Shown piece by piece: positions 46,779-56,236 of a stretch of DNA of 64,000 nt (positions are counted from its first letter, which is position 1; every line of letters begins with the position of its first letter). Location: assembly GCA_964540515.1 (NCBI GenBank), contig CAZIMS010000011.1, positions 1 to 64,000 on the forward strand, in the 5' to 3' direction. Origin of the DNA: JAOAGA01 sp964540515. GTDB lineage: Bacteria > CALINM01. A program made the translations under genes and the position numbers. The notes under the pieces are model-generated. The model was not told where the DNA came from. It made no database searches and saw only the letters and a list, made by a program, of their open reading frames with translations.

Positions 46779-47292
46779 CGACGATCTAATTGAATTTTTT
46801 GATCTTAAGGGCAATTATTTAGGTCTTAAGAAAAGGGCTGACTGTCATAAAGATCCTAATGTTGCCCATAAAGCTGTTCATATCCTTGTTTTTAAAGATG
46901 AGAATGAGCTTTATCTACAAAGGAGATCTTCAAAAAAGGATCTTTATCCTCTTTGCTGGGACACCTCTGTTGGCGGCCACTTAGCCATAGGGGAAGATTA
47001 TAAATCTGCTGCACTTAGGGAGTGTATGGAAGAGTTGGGTTTTGAACCAAAGGAGTTAAAATTTTTATATAGATATACGGCTACTTTACCCTTCGAGGTT
47101 GAGTTTGTAGAGACCTACTCTACATTTTACGATGGACCTTTCTTCCCTGATAAAGAAGAAGTTTTAGAAGTAAAATCCTTTTCTCTCGATTTTCTCTTTA
47201 ATCTTGAAGATATTGGGGAGTTTAGCCCTTTTTTTTTGTTGGAGCTTTCTCATTTAAAGAGTTTTCTTAATAATGGAGGTCTCTTAAGATGA
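46771..47292 (+). CDS. Nudix hydrolase (YfcD/IDI-like)
   Basis: The 173-residue protein has a complete Nudix box: GGHLAIGEDYKSAALRECME followed by ELGF, matching Gx5Ex7REUxEExGU. Context residues (QRRSSKKDLYPLCWDTSVGGH) resemble the group related to isopentenyl-diphosphate isomerase and YfcD. The substrate is unknown. It overlaps both the SurA-like gene (8 bases) and rfbD (4 bases). Confidence 0.85.
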   Translation: MSNDDLIEFFDLKGNYLGLKKRADCHKDPNVAHKAVHILVFKDENELYLQRRSSKKDLYPLCWDTSVGGHLAIGEDYKSAALRECMEELGFEPKELKFLYRYTATLPFEVEFVETYSTFYDGPFFPDKEEVLEVKSFSLDFLFNLEDIGEFSPFFLLELSHLKSFLNNGGLLR

Positions 47293-48134
47293 AGATAATG
47301 GTATTAGGAAGTGGTGGAACCTTAGGTAAGGATTTAATAAATGTTTTAAGACAAAAAAGGGAAACATTTTTTGCCTATACAAAGGAACAACTGAATGTCT
47401 TAAATCTTGATAAAATTAACAAAACTATAGATGAGGTCAAACCTGACGTTATTATAAACTGCGCAGGATATACAAAAGTAGATATGGCTGAGATAGAAAG
47501 AGAAAAGGCCTTCTCTATAAACGCCTTAGCTGTTTTCAATCTTTCTAAAATATGTAAGGAAAAGGGAGTTTTTTTAGCCCATATAAGTACAGATCATGTC
47601 TTTTCAGGAGAGAAAAATACGCCCTATTACCCCTTTGACCAACCTAACCCATTAAATTATTATGGCGTTACAAAACTTTATGGGGAACAATACATAAAAG
47701 ATTCTGGTTGCGATTACCTCATAATTAGAACAAGCTGGCTTTATGGAACGGAAGGAGACAACTTTTTTCTCAGGTTGTTAGAAAAAAGCGAGAGCAAAGA
47801 TGAGATTGCTGTAGAAACTGACCATATAAGCTCTCCTACCTCTACCTTCACTCTATCAAAAACCCTAATTACTTTACTTAATAAAGGCGCAAGGGGTATC
47901 TACAACGTTACTGATAGAACAAAGAACGGTATTAGTTTATTTATTTTAGCAGTAAAGATTATGGAAGTTTTTAATAGAAAAACGGTGATAAAGGCAGTTA
48001 AATCATCAGAGCTTATAAGACCAGCCAAAAGACCTCTTTACTCTGTGTTGGATATAGAAGCAACAGAGCAGATAATTGGAGAAAGACTTCCCTATTGGGA
48101 AATCAGTTTAGGAGAGATGAAAAGAAGGATGTAG
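47289..48134 (+). CDS. rfbD: dTDP-4-dehydrorhamnose reductase (first copy)
   Basis: The 281-residue short-chain reductase would make dTDP-L-rhamnose. It has the cofactor motif LGSGGTLGKDL, STDHVFSGE, and YYGVTKLYGE with the catalytic tyrosine and lysine. It differs from the second copy at 53.8 kb over most of its length, so the two may have different sugar substrates. It starts on the Nudix stop (ATGA). Confidence 0.85.
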   Translation: MKIMVLGSGGTLGKDLINVLRQKRETFFAYTKEQLNVLNLDKINKTIDEVKPDVIINCAGYTKVDMAEIEREKAFSINALAVFNLSKICKEKGVFLAHISTDHVFSGEKNTPYYPFDQPNPLNYYGVTKLYGEQYIKDSGCDYLIIRTSWLYGTEGDNFFLRLLEKSESKDEIAVETDHISSPTSTFTLSKTLITLLNKGARGIYNVTDRTKNGISLFILAVKIMEVFNRKTVIKAVKSSELIRPAKRPLYSVLDIEATEQIIGERLPYWEISLGEMKRRM

Positions 48135-48173
48135 ATTATATCCTAATAAAAAAATTTTGGGGATAACAATTTT

Positions 48174-49793
48174 GTGGAGAAAAGGGAAAAATTAATATTT
48201 ATTATTTTTTTAATATTTTGGGCTTTCTATGTACTATATCCTTTACCATTAGAGAGTCCCTCTGGTATCTCCTCTGATGGTCTTTATTATTTTCATATGA
48301 CAAGAAATATTGTCAAAGATTTCGAGTTAGGCTGGCAAGGCTCTTTTACCTGTCCCTTTTACTCAATCTTAATGGCAACCTTATACCCCATTGTTGGAGA
48401 TATTGCCCTAAGTGGAGTCTGGGTAACTAAGATATTCTCTCTACTCTTGCCCATAGCGATCTTTTTATTCGCAAAGGAGTTATTTGATTTTAAAGTAGCC
48501 TTTTTCTCAACCCTCTTGTCTTGTTTTCACCCTCACATTAGCTATATTGCAAAACATAATGGCTATGTAGAACCAGAGATGGTATATATTGTTTTACAGA
48601 TCTTCTCTTTCTATCTTATCTGGCTTGCCTATAAAAAGGAGGAAGTAAGATTAAGTTTATTAGCCGGTTTTTTCTCGGCCTTAGCTTATCTAACCCGTTC
48701 AGAGGGTCTTATGGTATTTTTTCTTGCTATCTTTTCTATCCTTATATTTCTAAAGTCAGAGCTAAAATCAAAGATAAAGCTTTCTTCTGTAACAGTGGTA
48801 GTCTTTCTTATTACTGCCCTTCCATACTTAATCTTTTTAAAAGATATATATGGTGGATGGGTATCCTCTCCGAAGTTTAGTAATGTAGTTATAGGAGGTG
48901 ATCAATATTTTTATAATGTCGAAAAGAGAAGACCTGTACCTGAGTTTTGGTATTTAACTGATAATGGTAAGTTTACTTGGCAAGAAAAAAAGGGAATTAA
49001 AGATTTGATAGCCTACCTAATGAAAGACCCAGAGACACAGTGGGAAAACTATAAAACAGGTCTAAAATACATTTTTACAATGAAAATACCAAACTCATCA
49101 GGAATGGATTATTACCCCTCTGTATTTCCATGGTATTTTGTCATTCCAGCTTTTATATTCCTAATTATCTATATTAAAAACCACAATGAAAGGTTAAAAG
49201 CAGTCTATCTACTCTCTTTTTTCCCCATGCTTTTTATTTTAAATATCCTATCTGGTATCTGGTGGAAATACTTGGTGGCCTATTCACCCTTTCTTATAAT
49301 ACTTACAGTTGCCCTCGTTGAAAAGATATCAGAAAAAATCAACTTTAAGTTTTTATGTATGCTTTTTGTAATAATAGTTGCCTTGTTCTCTTACTATTCC
49401 TATATTAAAACGGCAAAAAAACCCTCTGCCTATGTAACAATGAAGGGTAATTATGTAACAGCTCAAAAAAACGCTGCCCAATGGGCAAAAAAATTTTTAA
49501 AACCTAACGCAAACTATATGTTGCCATGGTCCAAGCTAATCTATTTCCTCGATGGCAAATGGATACTTTTACCCCTTACCGATTATGATCGTCTTTACTG
49601 GTATAGTAAGAAAAATAAGGTTGATTACATTGTTTTAGAAGGAGAGACTAAAGCTGAAGAACATCTTACTCTTAATGAATTGCAAAGTATTCCTTATTTT
49701 GATATTGCTGGTGTATATAGAGAAATTATTGAGGATAAATCAGGACAATATCAACCCATAGAGTACTCAGCCGTCTTTGTAAAAATAAAATGA
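48174..49793 (+). CDS. GT-C membrane glycosyltransferase (GT39/ArnT-like)
   Basis: The 539-residue protein has about ten to twelve membrane helices. A first periplasmic loop carries the acidic residues (SSDGLYYFHMTRN, and NGYVEPEMVY later), and a periplasmic carboxy-terminal domain starts near 430. This is the layout of GT39/ArnT-type transferases that move a sugar from a polyprenyl phosphate donor. Acceptor unknown. Start is GTG. It overlaps the next gene by four bases and belongs to the glycan cluster. Confidence 0.8.
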   Translation: MEKREKLIFIIFLIFWAFYVLYPLPLESPSGISSDGLYYFHMTRNIVKDFELGWQGSFTCPFYSILMATLYPIVGDIALSGVWVTKIFSLLLPIAIFLFAKELFDFKVAFFSTLLSCFHPHISYIAKHNGYVEPEMVYIVLQIFSFYLIWLAYKKEEVRLSLLAGFFSALAYLTRSEGLMVFFLAIFSILIFLKSELKSKIKLSSVTVVVFLITALPYLIFLKDIYGGWVSSPKFSNVVIGGDQYFYNVEKRRPVPEFWYLTDNGKFTWQEKKGIKDLIAYLMKDPETQWENYKTGLKYIFTMKIPNSSGMDYYPSVFPWYFVIPAFIFLIIYIKNHNERLKAVYLLSFFPMLFILNILSGIWWKYLVAYSPFLIILTVALVEKISEKINFKFLCMLFVIIVALFSYYSYIKTAKKPSAYVTMKGNYVTAQKNAAQWAKKFLKPNANYMLPWSKLIYFLDGKWILLPLTDYDRLYWYSKKNKVDYIVLEGETKAEEHLTLNELQSIPYFDIAGVYREIIEDKSGQYQPIEYSAVFVKIK

Positions 49794-51076
49794 AGAGATA
49801 CTTCTACAGCCTTTTATATAAATATATATCTATCTTTCTACCATCGGTGGGTAAGTTTTTCGAGTATATAACCCCTGAATGTGTATCAGGCGAAGAGCTA
49901 AAGACAACCCACAGGGGGACTCTTAATATAGAAGTTATTGATGATATTGACAAATTACCAGAAAATTTCCATTACTTAATTTTAAATGGTAATATTCACT
50001 ATGAGAGAGATTTAAACAGTTTTTTTGAAAAAATATATAATAAAGTCTCTTCTGAAAGCAGGATAATTATCACTTACTATAGCGGGTTATGGAAGCCCCT
50101 AATAGGTCTCGCAACGGCCATCGGAATTAGAAAAAAATTACCTGAGAAGAACTGGATCTCCCCTTTTGATATTAAAAACATACTTTTTCTCGAAAATTTT
50201 GAGACCGTCTTTGACGACTCTAAGGTATTATTCCCCCTTTATATCCCTATAATATCAGGCTTCCTTAATAGATACATAGCCCCCCTTCCTCTTTTTAGAC
50301 ACTTAAACTTAATGCATATACTTATAGCAAGACCATTAAAGGACAGATTTAGCAATAAACCCTCTGTATCTATTGTAATACCAGCACGAAACGAAGAAAA
50401 AAATATAGAGGAAGCTGTTAAAAGGATACCTAAAATGGGTGAAGATGATGAGATTATCTTTGTAGAAGGCCATTCAAAGGATAAAACTTGGGAAGAGATA
50501 AAAAGGGTTAAAGAGAAATATGGTCACTTAAATATTATAATTGCCCAACAGGATGGTAAGGGAAAGGGAGACGCAGTAAGAAAAGGGTTTAGCTTAGCAA
50601 GTAAGGATATTTTTATGATCTTAGATGCTGACCTTACTGTTCCTCCAGAGGACTTACCTCTTTTTTATAAGGCAATGTTAGAGAATAAGGGCGAGCTTGT
50701 AATGGGTAGTAGGCTTGTCTACCCTATGGAAGATAAGGCTATGAGATTTTTTAATATGATTGGCAATAAATTTTTTGCATCGGCCTTCTCTTTTATCTTA
50801 AATCAGAAGTTTAAAGATACCCTCTGTGGAACAAAGGTTTTATCCAAAAATCACTATCATCTCATAGCAAAGGAGAGAGCTTTTTTTGGAGATTTTGACC
50901 CCTTTGGAGACTTTGATATTATATTTGGTGCTGTAAGAATGGGGCTTAAGGTGAGAGAGATACCTATAAGGTATAGAGAAAGAAAATATGGAGATACTAA
51001 TATAAATCGTTGGAGAGATGGTGCCATATTATTTAAAATGTTATTATATGCAGCTAAAAAAATAAAGTTTGTATAA
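49790..51076 (+). CDS. GT2 (dolichol-phosphate-mannose-synthase-like) transferase with methyltransferase-like N-terminal domain
   Basis: The 428-residue protein has two parts. The first 175 residues look like a worn SAM-methyltransferase fold (LPENFHYLILNGNIHYERDL, then a strand-helix pattern) lacking a clear glycine-rich SAM motif. The rest is a GT2 transferase (VSIVIPARNEEKNIEEAVKR, ILDADLTVPPEDL, GDFDIIFGAV) of the polyprenyl-phosphate sugar synthase type. It could supply the donor for the GT-C enzyme before it or the STT3 protein after it. Overlaps its upstream neighbour. Confidence 0.8.
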   Translation: MKRYFYSLLYKYISIFLPSVGKFFEYITPECVSGEELKTTHRGTLNIEVIDDIDKLPENFHYLILNGNIHYERDLNSFFEKIYNKVSSESRIIITYYSGLWKPLIGLATAIGIRKKLPEKNWISPFDIKNILFLENFETVFDDSKVLFPLYIPIISGFLNRYIAPLPLFRHLNLMHILIARPLKDRFSNKPSVSIVIPARNEEKNIEEAVKRIPKMGEDDEIIFVEGHSKDKTWEEIKRVKEKYGHLNIIIAQQDGKGKGDAVRKGFSLASKDIFMILDADLTVPPEDLPLFYKAMLENKGELVMGSRLVYPMEDKAMRFFNMIGNKFFASAFSFILNQKFKDTLCGTKVLSKNHYHLIAKERAFFGDFDPFGDFDIIFGAVRMGLKVREIPIRYRERKYGDTNINRWRDGAILFKMLLYAAKKIKFV

Positions 51077-51087
51077 AGGGAGGACCT

Positions 51088-51645
51088 TTGAAAAACTTAG
51101 TTGCCCTTTTTGGTAGTCCTCGAAGAGAGGGAAATACGGATATGCTTCTCGAGAATTTTTTAAAAGGAGTAGAGGAGACAAAGGCCTATAACATAGAAAG
51201 GATATATCTAAGAGATTTAAAGATGAGCCCCTGCCTTGAGATATACAAGTGCAAAGAGTCTGGTAGATGTATAATTAATGATGACTTTCAGAAAATATTT
51301 GACCTAATTGAAGAGGCAGATGTAATCTCCCTTGCAACACCGGTTATGTTTTATACAGTCTCTGCCCACACAAAAATTTTAATGGATCGATGTCAGTCTT
51401 TCTGGGTTAGAAAATATATGTTAAAAAAATCTGCTAAGCCTAAAGATGGTTACCTATTTTCTGTAGGCGCAACTAAAGGTGTTAAGCTCTTTGAAGGAAT
51501 TGTTATGACAGTAAAATATTTTTTTGATGCCTTTGATTGTAAATTAAAAGAATCTATCCTCGTAAGAGAGGTTGATGAAAAAGGAGAGATCTCAAAACAC
51601 CAAGACATCTTAAATAAAGCCTACCTATTAGGAAAGTCCCTATAA
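51088..51645 (+). CDS. Flavodoxin-fold NADPH-dependent FMN reductase / iron-sulfur flavoprotein-like
   Basis: The 185-residue protein starts with the FMN phosphate loop GSPRREGNTDMLL, and has LATPVMFYTVSAHTKILMDR. Cysteines at CLEIYKCKESGRC fall where iron-sulfur flavoproteins bind a cluster. It probably moves electrons to an unknown acceptor. Start is TTG with GGGAGG before it. Its presence between a GT2 gene and the STT3 gene is unexplained. Confidence 0.8.
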   Translation: MKNLVALFGSPRREGNTDMLLENFLKGVEETKAYNIERIYLRDLKMSPCLEIYKCKESGRCIINDDFQKIFDLIEEADVISLATPVMFYTVSAHTKILMDRCQSFWVRKYMLKKSAKPKDGYLFSVGATKGVKLFEGIVMTVKYFFDAFDCKLKESILVREVDEKGEISKHQDILNKAYLLGKSL

Positions 51646-51647
51646 AT

Positions 51648-53714
51648 ATGACCCAAAAAAGAGATGTCTTTTTCTATTATATAATAGTAAGTCTTTGTTT
51701 TTTTTTAGTAAGGTTTTCAACCTTTCCTTATGTTTTTATTGACAATTTTATAAACCTTATAGACCCTGATAGTTACTACCATCTACGTAGAGTCTCATAC
51801 ACCCTTCATAACTTTCCAAAGATGTTAAACTTTGACCCTTTCCTGTCCTACCCCTTTGGAGATTACTCTCCATGGCCACCCCTCTATGATTTTATATCAG
51901 CAAGTATTGTTAAAATCTTAGGAGAAAATTTAAGCATAATACCTTTTCTTAACCCCTTTTACTTTTTTATTGCTTTAAGTATCTTATACTTTTCTCTTGT
52001 TAAAAAAGAGGGGCAAACTGTAGCATTGACCTACTCTTTTATGCTAAGTCTCATAGGTATTTTATATCTTTACACCTCCTATGGAAGGTTTGACCACCAT
52101 GCATTAGAGTTGCTGATAATAACTATAATTTATATAACCTTTCAGAGATATTACAATCTCAGAGATATATTCTCACTTATAATATTTTCAATTTTTACTA
52201 CTCTTTCATTTCTTAACTGGCCAGGGTCTTTAATCTATTTTGTGCCTATCTTTATCTTTATTTCATTCGAATTCATTAAAGGCAGACTTAACAATGGCAT
52301 TTTTAAGGGGCTCTTCATCGCCTTTCATTTAGCAGCAATAACAATAACAATATATCTAAAAACTACAAAAACTGGTGATTTCCCGCCATATTCATATAAG
52401 TTTCTCTCAGCCTTTCATAGAGACCTCTGTTTTTTTATCTCCATTCTTTTTATAACTCTTTATTTTCATAGGATTAATAGGATAAACAAGATCGCTCTAT
52501 GGATTATTAACTCTATTATTCTCGTAATTATGTTTCATAACCTCTTCTATGAAATTCTAAAAGGAGTTATGTTTATAACCAAAAGTGATGCATTAATGAT
52601 CCTTGTTGAAGAAAGCTCTCCCCTATTTTTTAGCAAATTTTATAGTCTTAAAGAAGAGATCCTAAGGGCAAACTCTCTATTTACTCTCTTTATATTTATC
52701 TGGCCCTACCTAATTTATAGATACTACAAAAAGAGAGGGACAGATATATTATTTTTTTATTCTCTCTTTTTTTCAATCCTAACCCTCTTTCAACTTAGGT
52801 TTGGATACTTTATGATGATGGGATATGCCTTGATTATCTCAATAAACTTCAAAGAGGTTATGGAAAAAAGACAAAAACTCTTTATTTTTCTTTTTATAAT
52901 CCTTTCTGTCATAACTTTTTTTAAAGATGTTAAAACAAGCTCAGAGAGATTTATAGGTGAGGATTTAAGAAACTCTCTATTTTTTCTAAGAGATAGTACA
53001 CCAGAAAAAGAAAGATTTAAGAATGGAGAGACTCCCTATGGCATCCTTGCCAGTTGGCATCTGGGACATCATATAATAGAAGTAGCCAAGAGACCTGCCG
53101 TTGCACACAATTTTATTAATGTAGCTTTGAAAAATGGAGAGAGAGAGTTTATAAAAGCCCTCTTTTCTAAAAAAGAAGAAGAGGTTTTATCAATATTAGA
53201 CAAAAACAAAAGTAGGTTTCTACTTCTCGAGAATCCAGAGGAAAACATAGTTACCGACTGGTCTGTGTTAAGTAAAGAAAAAAACCCCTTTTTAAAGGAT
53301 GACAGGACATTAAACCCAACGGTTTCTACACTTTTTATCTTCAACCTTTATCATTTTTATGGCCTTACACCACCCTTCACAAACTCACCGAAGCACTTAA
53401 GGCTTGTCTATGAATCTTCTTCAAAGAAAAATAATATAAAAATTTTTGAGAGAGTAAAATCAGCAAAAGTGATTTATATAGGTAAAGGTAAAGCAATGTT
53501 AAAGATACTTGTCAAAACACCCTTCAACAGCTTTTATTACATAAACCTTGGAGAGCCTGTAGAGGGTGGTTGGTCCTTTACAGTACCATATAGTATAGAT
53601 GCGCCATACGATGTTAAGGCCGATTTTGTTAGTCTTGAAGTTGATGGTAATAAGATTAATCTTAATATAACAGAGAAAGACATTTTAGAAGGTTCTATCA
53701 TAGAGCTTAAGTGA
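51648..53714 (+). CDS. STT3/PglB-family oligosaccharyltransferase
   Basis: The 688-residue protein has about eleven to thirteen membrane helices and a periplasmic carboxy domain. The first loop has the metal motif DPDSYYHLRR (39-48). The second has FDHHALELL, as in archaeal AglB. At the place of the WWDYG acceptor-binding motif it has GILASWHLGHHI. Such enzymes move a lipid-linked glycan to asparagine of proteins; related bacterial membrane proteins may act on other acceptors. Context with dTDP-sugar genes and polyprenyl transferases supports glycan transfer. Confidence 0.82.
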   Translation: MTQKRDVFFYYIIVSLCFFLVRFSTFPYVFIDNFINLIDPDSYYHLRRVSYTLHNFPKMLNFDPFLSYPFGDYSPWPPLYDFISASIVKILGENLSIIPFLNPFYFFIALSILYFSLVKKEGQTVALTYSFMLSLIGILYLYTSYGRFDHHALELLIITIIYITFQRYYNLRDIFSLIIFSIFTTLSFLNWPGSLIYFVPIFIFISFEFIKGRLNNGIFKGLFIAFHLAAITITIYLKTTKTGDFPPYSYKFLSAFHRDLCFFISILFITLYFHRINRINKIALWIINSIILVIMFHNLFYEILKGVMFITKSDALMILVEESSPLFFSKFYSLKEEILRANSLFTLFIFIWPYLIYRYYKKRGTDILFFYSLFFSILTLFQLRFGYFMMMGYALIISINFKEVMEKRQKLFIFLFIILSVITFFKDVKTSSERFIGEDLRNSLFFLRDSTPEKERFKNGETPYGILASWHLGHHIIEVAKRPAVAHNFINVALKNGEREFIKALFSKKEEEVLSILDKNKSRFLLLENPEENIVTDWSVLSKEKNPFLKDDRTLNPTVSTLFIFNLYHFYGLTPPFTNSPKHLRLVYESSSKKNNIKIFERVKSAKVIYIGKGKAMLKILVKTPFNSFYYINLGEPVEGGWSFTVPYSIDAPYDVKADFVSLEVDGNKINLNITEKDILEGSIIELK

Positions 53715-53781
53715 GATAAAAAATATGTATCCCATAAATAAATATTGTAAAATAAAAGTTTAGAAAAAGTAGAGGAAAGCT

Positions 53782-54645
53782 ATGAGTAGAAAAGTTCTTG
53801 TTACTGGTTATAGAGGTCAGCTTGGTTATGATGTAGCGAAAAGGCTTAAAGAGTTAAGTATTGATAATGTTGCCGTTGATATAGATGATTTTGATATTAC
53901 AGACAAAAAAATGACTCAACAGTACATAATGGAATGTGATCCTCAAATAATTATTCATTGCGGAGCCTACACCGCCGTTGACAAGGCAGAAGAAGATAGG
54001 GATAGATGTTATCAAGTAAACGTTGAAGGCACAAAACATTTAGTGGAGATATGCAAAGAAAAAAATATAACCTTTCTATATATTAGTACTGACTATGTTT
54101 TTGATGGTAAGGGAGATAAACCCCATCAAGAGGATGAAGAGCCTGCTCCAATCAACTACTATGGCTTCACAAAGGCAGAGGGGGAAAAGTATATTATATT
54201 ATATCTTAAAAACTTTTTTATAGTAAGGACCTCTTGGCTCTACGGTATTAATGGAAATAATTTTGTAAAAACTATGTTAAAATTGGCAGAAACAAGAGAT
54301 GAGATAAAAGTTGTAAACGACCAGATTGGCGCACCCACCTACTCTAAAGATCTGGCTGTATTAATAACAGACATGATTCAAACTGATAAGTTTGGCATCT
54401 ATCATGGTGTTAATGAGGGCTATTGTAGTTGGTATGACTTTGCAAAGGAAATTTTTAAAATGACTGGCAAAGATGTAGTAGTAAGTCCCATAAAGACTGA
54501 TGAGTATCCCACAAAAGCTAAGAGACCTCTAAACTCAAGGTTGTCAAAAGAAAATTTAGATAAGATGGGATTTAAAAGGCTGCCTCACTGGAAAGATGCT
54601 TTAAAAAGATATTTAATTGAACTAAATGTTTACAAAGGAGAATAA
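53782..54645 (+). CDS. rfbD: dTDP-4-dehydrorhamnose reductase (second copy)
   Basis: The 287-residue enzyme reduces dTDP-4-keto-L-rhamnose. It has VTGYRGQLGYDV, AYTAVDKAE, STDYVFDGKGD and NYYGFTKAEGE. It is closer to the standard RfbD than the copy at 47.3 kb, and stands directly before rfbB with a four-base gap. rfbA and rfbC, the other two steps to dTDP-rhamnose, are not in the window. Good GAGGAAAG ribosome site. Confidence 0.93.
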   Translation: MSRKVLVTGYRGQLGYDVAKRLKELSIDNVAVDIDDFDITDKKMTQQYIMECDPQIIIHCGAYTAVDKAEEDRDRCYQVNVEGTKHLVEICKEKNITFLYISTDYVFDGKGDKPHQEDEEPAPINYYGFTKAEGEKYIILYLKNFFIVRTSWLYGINGNNFVKTMLKLAETRDEIKVVNDQIGAPTYSKDLAVLITDMIQTDKFGIYHGVNEGYCSWYDFAKEIFKMTGKDVVVSPIKTDEYPTKAKRPLNSRLSKENLDKMGFKRLPHWKDALKRYLIELNVYKGE

Positions 54646-54648
54646 ATA

Positions 54649-55725
54649 ATGGCTTTTGAAGAAAAAAGAATACTTGTTACTGGTGGAGCAGGTTTTATTG
54701 GCTCTAACTTTATAATCTATCTTTTTGAAAAGATTAATTTTAGAGGGATTATAGTAAATCTTGATTTGCTAACCTATGCAGGTAATCTAATGAACCTTGC
54801 AGATATTGATAAAAAATATGGAAATAAACATTATTTTTTTGAGCACGGTGATATCTGTGATGAAAAAAAAGTGCATGAAATTTTTAAGAACTATGAGATA
54901 GATACGGTAATCCACTTTGCGGCAGAAAGTCATGTCGATAGGTCTATCTATGGTCCAGAAGCTTTTGTTAGAACAAATGTATTTGGAACCTTTGTCCTTA
55001 TTGAGACTGCAAAACAATTATGGAAAGAAAAAATAAAAGACAAAAGATTCCACCATATAAGTACCGATGAGGTTTATGGTAGTTTAGGAGATAGTGGTTA
55101 TTTTTACGAGACCACAGCTTACGATCCAAGAAGCCCCTACTCTGCATCAAAGGCCTCTTCAGACCATTTTGTTAGAGCCTATTATCATACCTATGGTTTG
55201 CCTATCACCATATCAAACTGTTCAAACAATTACGGTCCTTACCAGTTTCCAGAAAAACTCATACCACTTATGATCCTTAATATGCTTGAAGAGAAACCCT
55301 TACCTGTCTATGGGGATGGTAAAAATATTAGAGACTGGTTATATGTAGAAGACCATTGTTCTGCTGTCTGGAAGATTATCACAGATGGTAAGATTGGTGA
55401 GACCTATAATATTGGCGGGGAGAATGAATGGACAAATATTGACCTTGTAAATAATCTCTGCGAGGTTGTTGCCTTAAAAATAGGCTTAGACAAGGATTAT
55501 TACAAAAAATTAATAACTTTTGTTAAAGACAGACCTGGTCATGATAGAAGATACGCTATTAATTGTGACAAGATAAAAAAAGAGCTTAATTGGCAACAAT
55601 CAGTTAGCTTTGAAGAGGGGTTATCTTTAACGGTTGACTGGTATCTAAAAAATCAAGAATGGGTTAAATCTGTAAAATCTGGAGAGTATAAAAAATGGAT
55701 AGAAAAGAACTATCAAGAAAGATAA
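54649..55725 (+). CDS. rfbB: dTDP-glucose 4,6-dehydratase
   Basis: The 358-residue enzyme converts dTDP-glucose to dTDP-4-keto-6-deoxyglucose. It has VTGGAGFIGSNFI, HFAAESHVDRSI, STDEVYGSLGD, YSASKASSDHFVRAY and NNYGPYQFPEKLIP, all as in authentic RfbB. It follows rfbD and precedes mobB. Confidence 0.96.
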   Translation: MAFEEKRILVTGGAGFIGSNFIIYLFEKINFRGIIVNLDLLTYAGNLMNLADIDKKYGNKHYFFEHGDICDEKKVHEIFKNYEIDTVIHFAAESHVDRSIYGPEAFVRTNVFGTFVLIETAKQLWKEKIKDKRFHHISTDEVYGSLGDSGYFYETTAYDPRSPYSASKASSDHFVRAYYHTYGLPITISNCSNNYGPYQFPEKLIPLMILNMLEEKPLPVYGDGKNIRDWLYVEDHCSAVWKIITDGKIGETYNIGGENEWTNIDLVNNLCEVVALKIGLDKDYYKKLITFVKDRPGHDRRYAINCDKIKKELNWQQSVSFEEGLSLTVDWYLKNQEWVKSVKSGEYKKWIEKNYQER

Positions 55726-55741
55726 TATTGCAGGGTCTAGA

Positions 55742-56233
55742 ATGATTATATCTTTTATTGGACATTCGGGGGCAGGCAAAACAACTATTATTGAAAAAAT
55801 AATAGATATAATCTCAAGCAAGGGCCTTAAGATAGGGACAATAAAGCACAGTCACCATAATTTTGAGATAGACATAGAAGGTAAAGATTCATACAGGCAT
55901 TTTCATTCAGGCGCAACTACATCAATGATTGTATCGGAAGAAAAGATAGCCCTAATAAAAAGAGGGTCATCTCTTCCAATTAAAAATTATGTAGAAAAAT
56001 ATTTTGATGATTGTCAACTAATTATTGTTGAGGGCTTTAAAAAAGATGATATTGAAAAGATTGAGGTCTATAGAAAGGATTTAGGTAAAAAGCCTCTCTA
56101 TAAAGATATTAAAGGAGTGTTAGCCGTTGCAACTGATACACCTTTAGAGGGTGTAAAAAACTTAAGCCTTAATAACCCACAAGAGGTTGCAGGCTTTATC
56201 CTTGATTTGCTATTGCAGAGTAAAAGGCGATAA
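55742..56233 (+). CDS. mobB: Molybdopterin-guanine dinucleotide biosynthesis adapter MobB
   Basis: The 163-residue P-loop GTPase-like protein has GHSGAGKTTIIEKII, then KIGTIKHSHH, DSYRHFHSGA and IIVEGFKKDDIEKIEVYR. MobB helps MobA attach GMP to molybdopterin. Its place in a glycan cluster appears to be chance; moeA is at 30.2 kb. Convergent with the next gene. Confidence 0.92.
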   Translation: MIISFIGHSGAGKTTIIEKIIDIISSKGLKIGTIKHSHHNFEIDIEGKDSYRHFHSGATTSMIVSEEKIALIKRGSSLPIKNYVEKYFDDCQLIIVEGFKKDDIEKIEVYRKDLGKKPLYKDIKGVLAVATDTPLEGVKNLSLNNPQEVAGFILDLLLQSKRR

Positions 56234-56236
56234 AAA

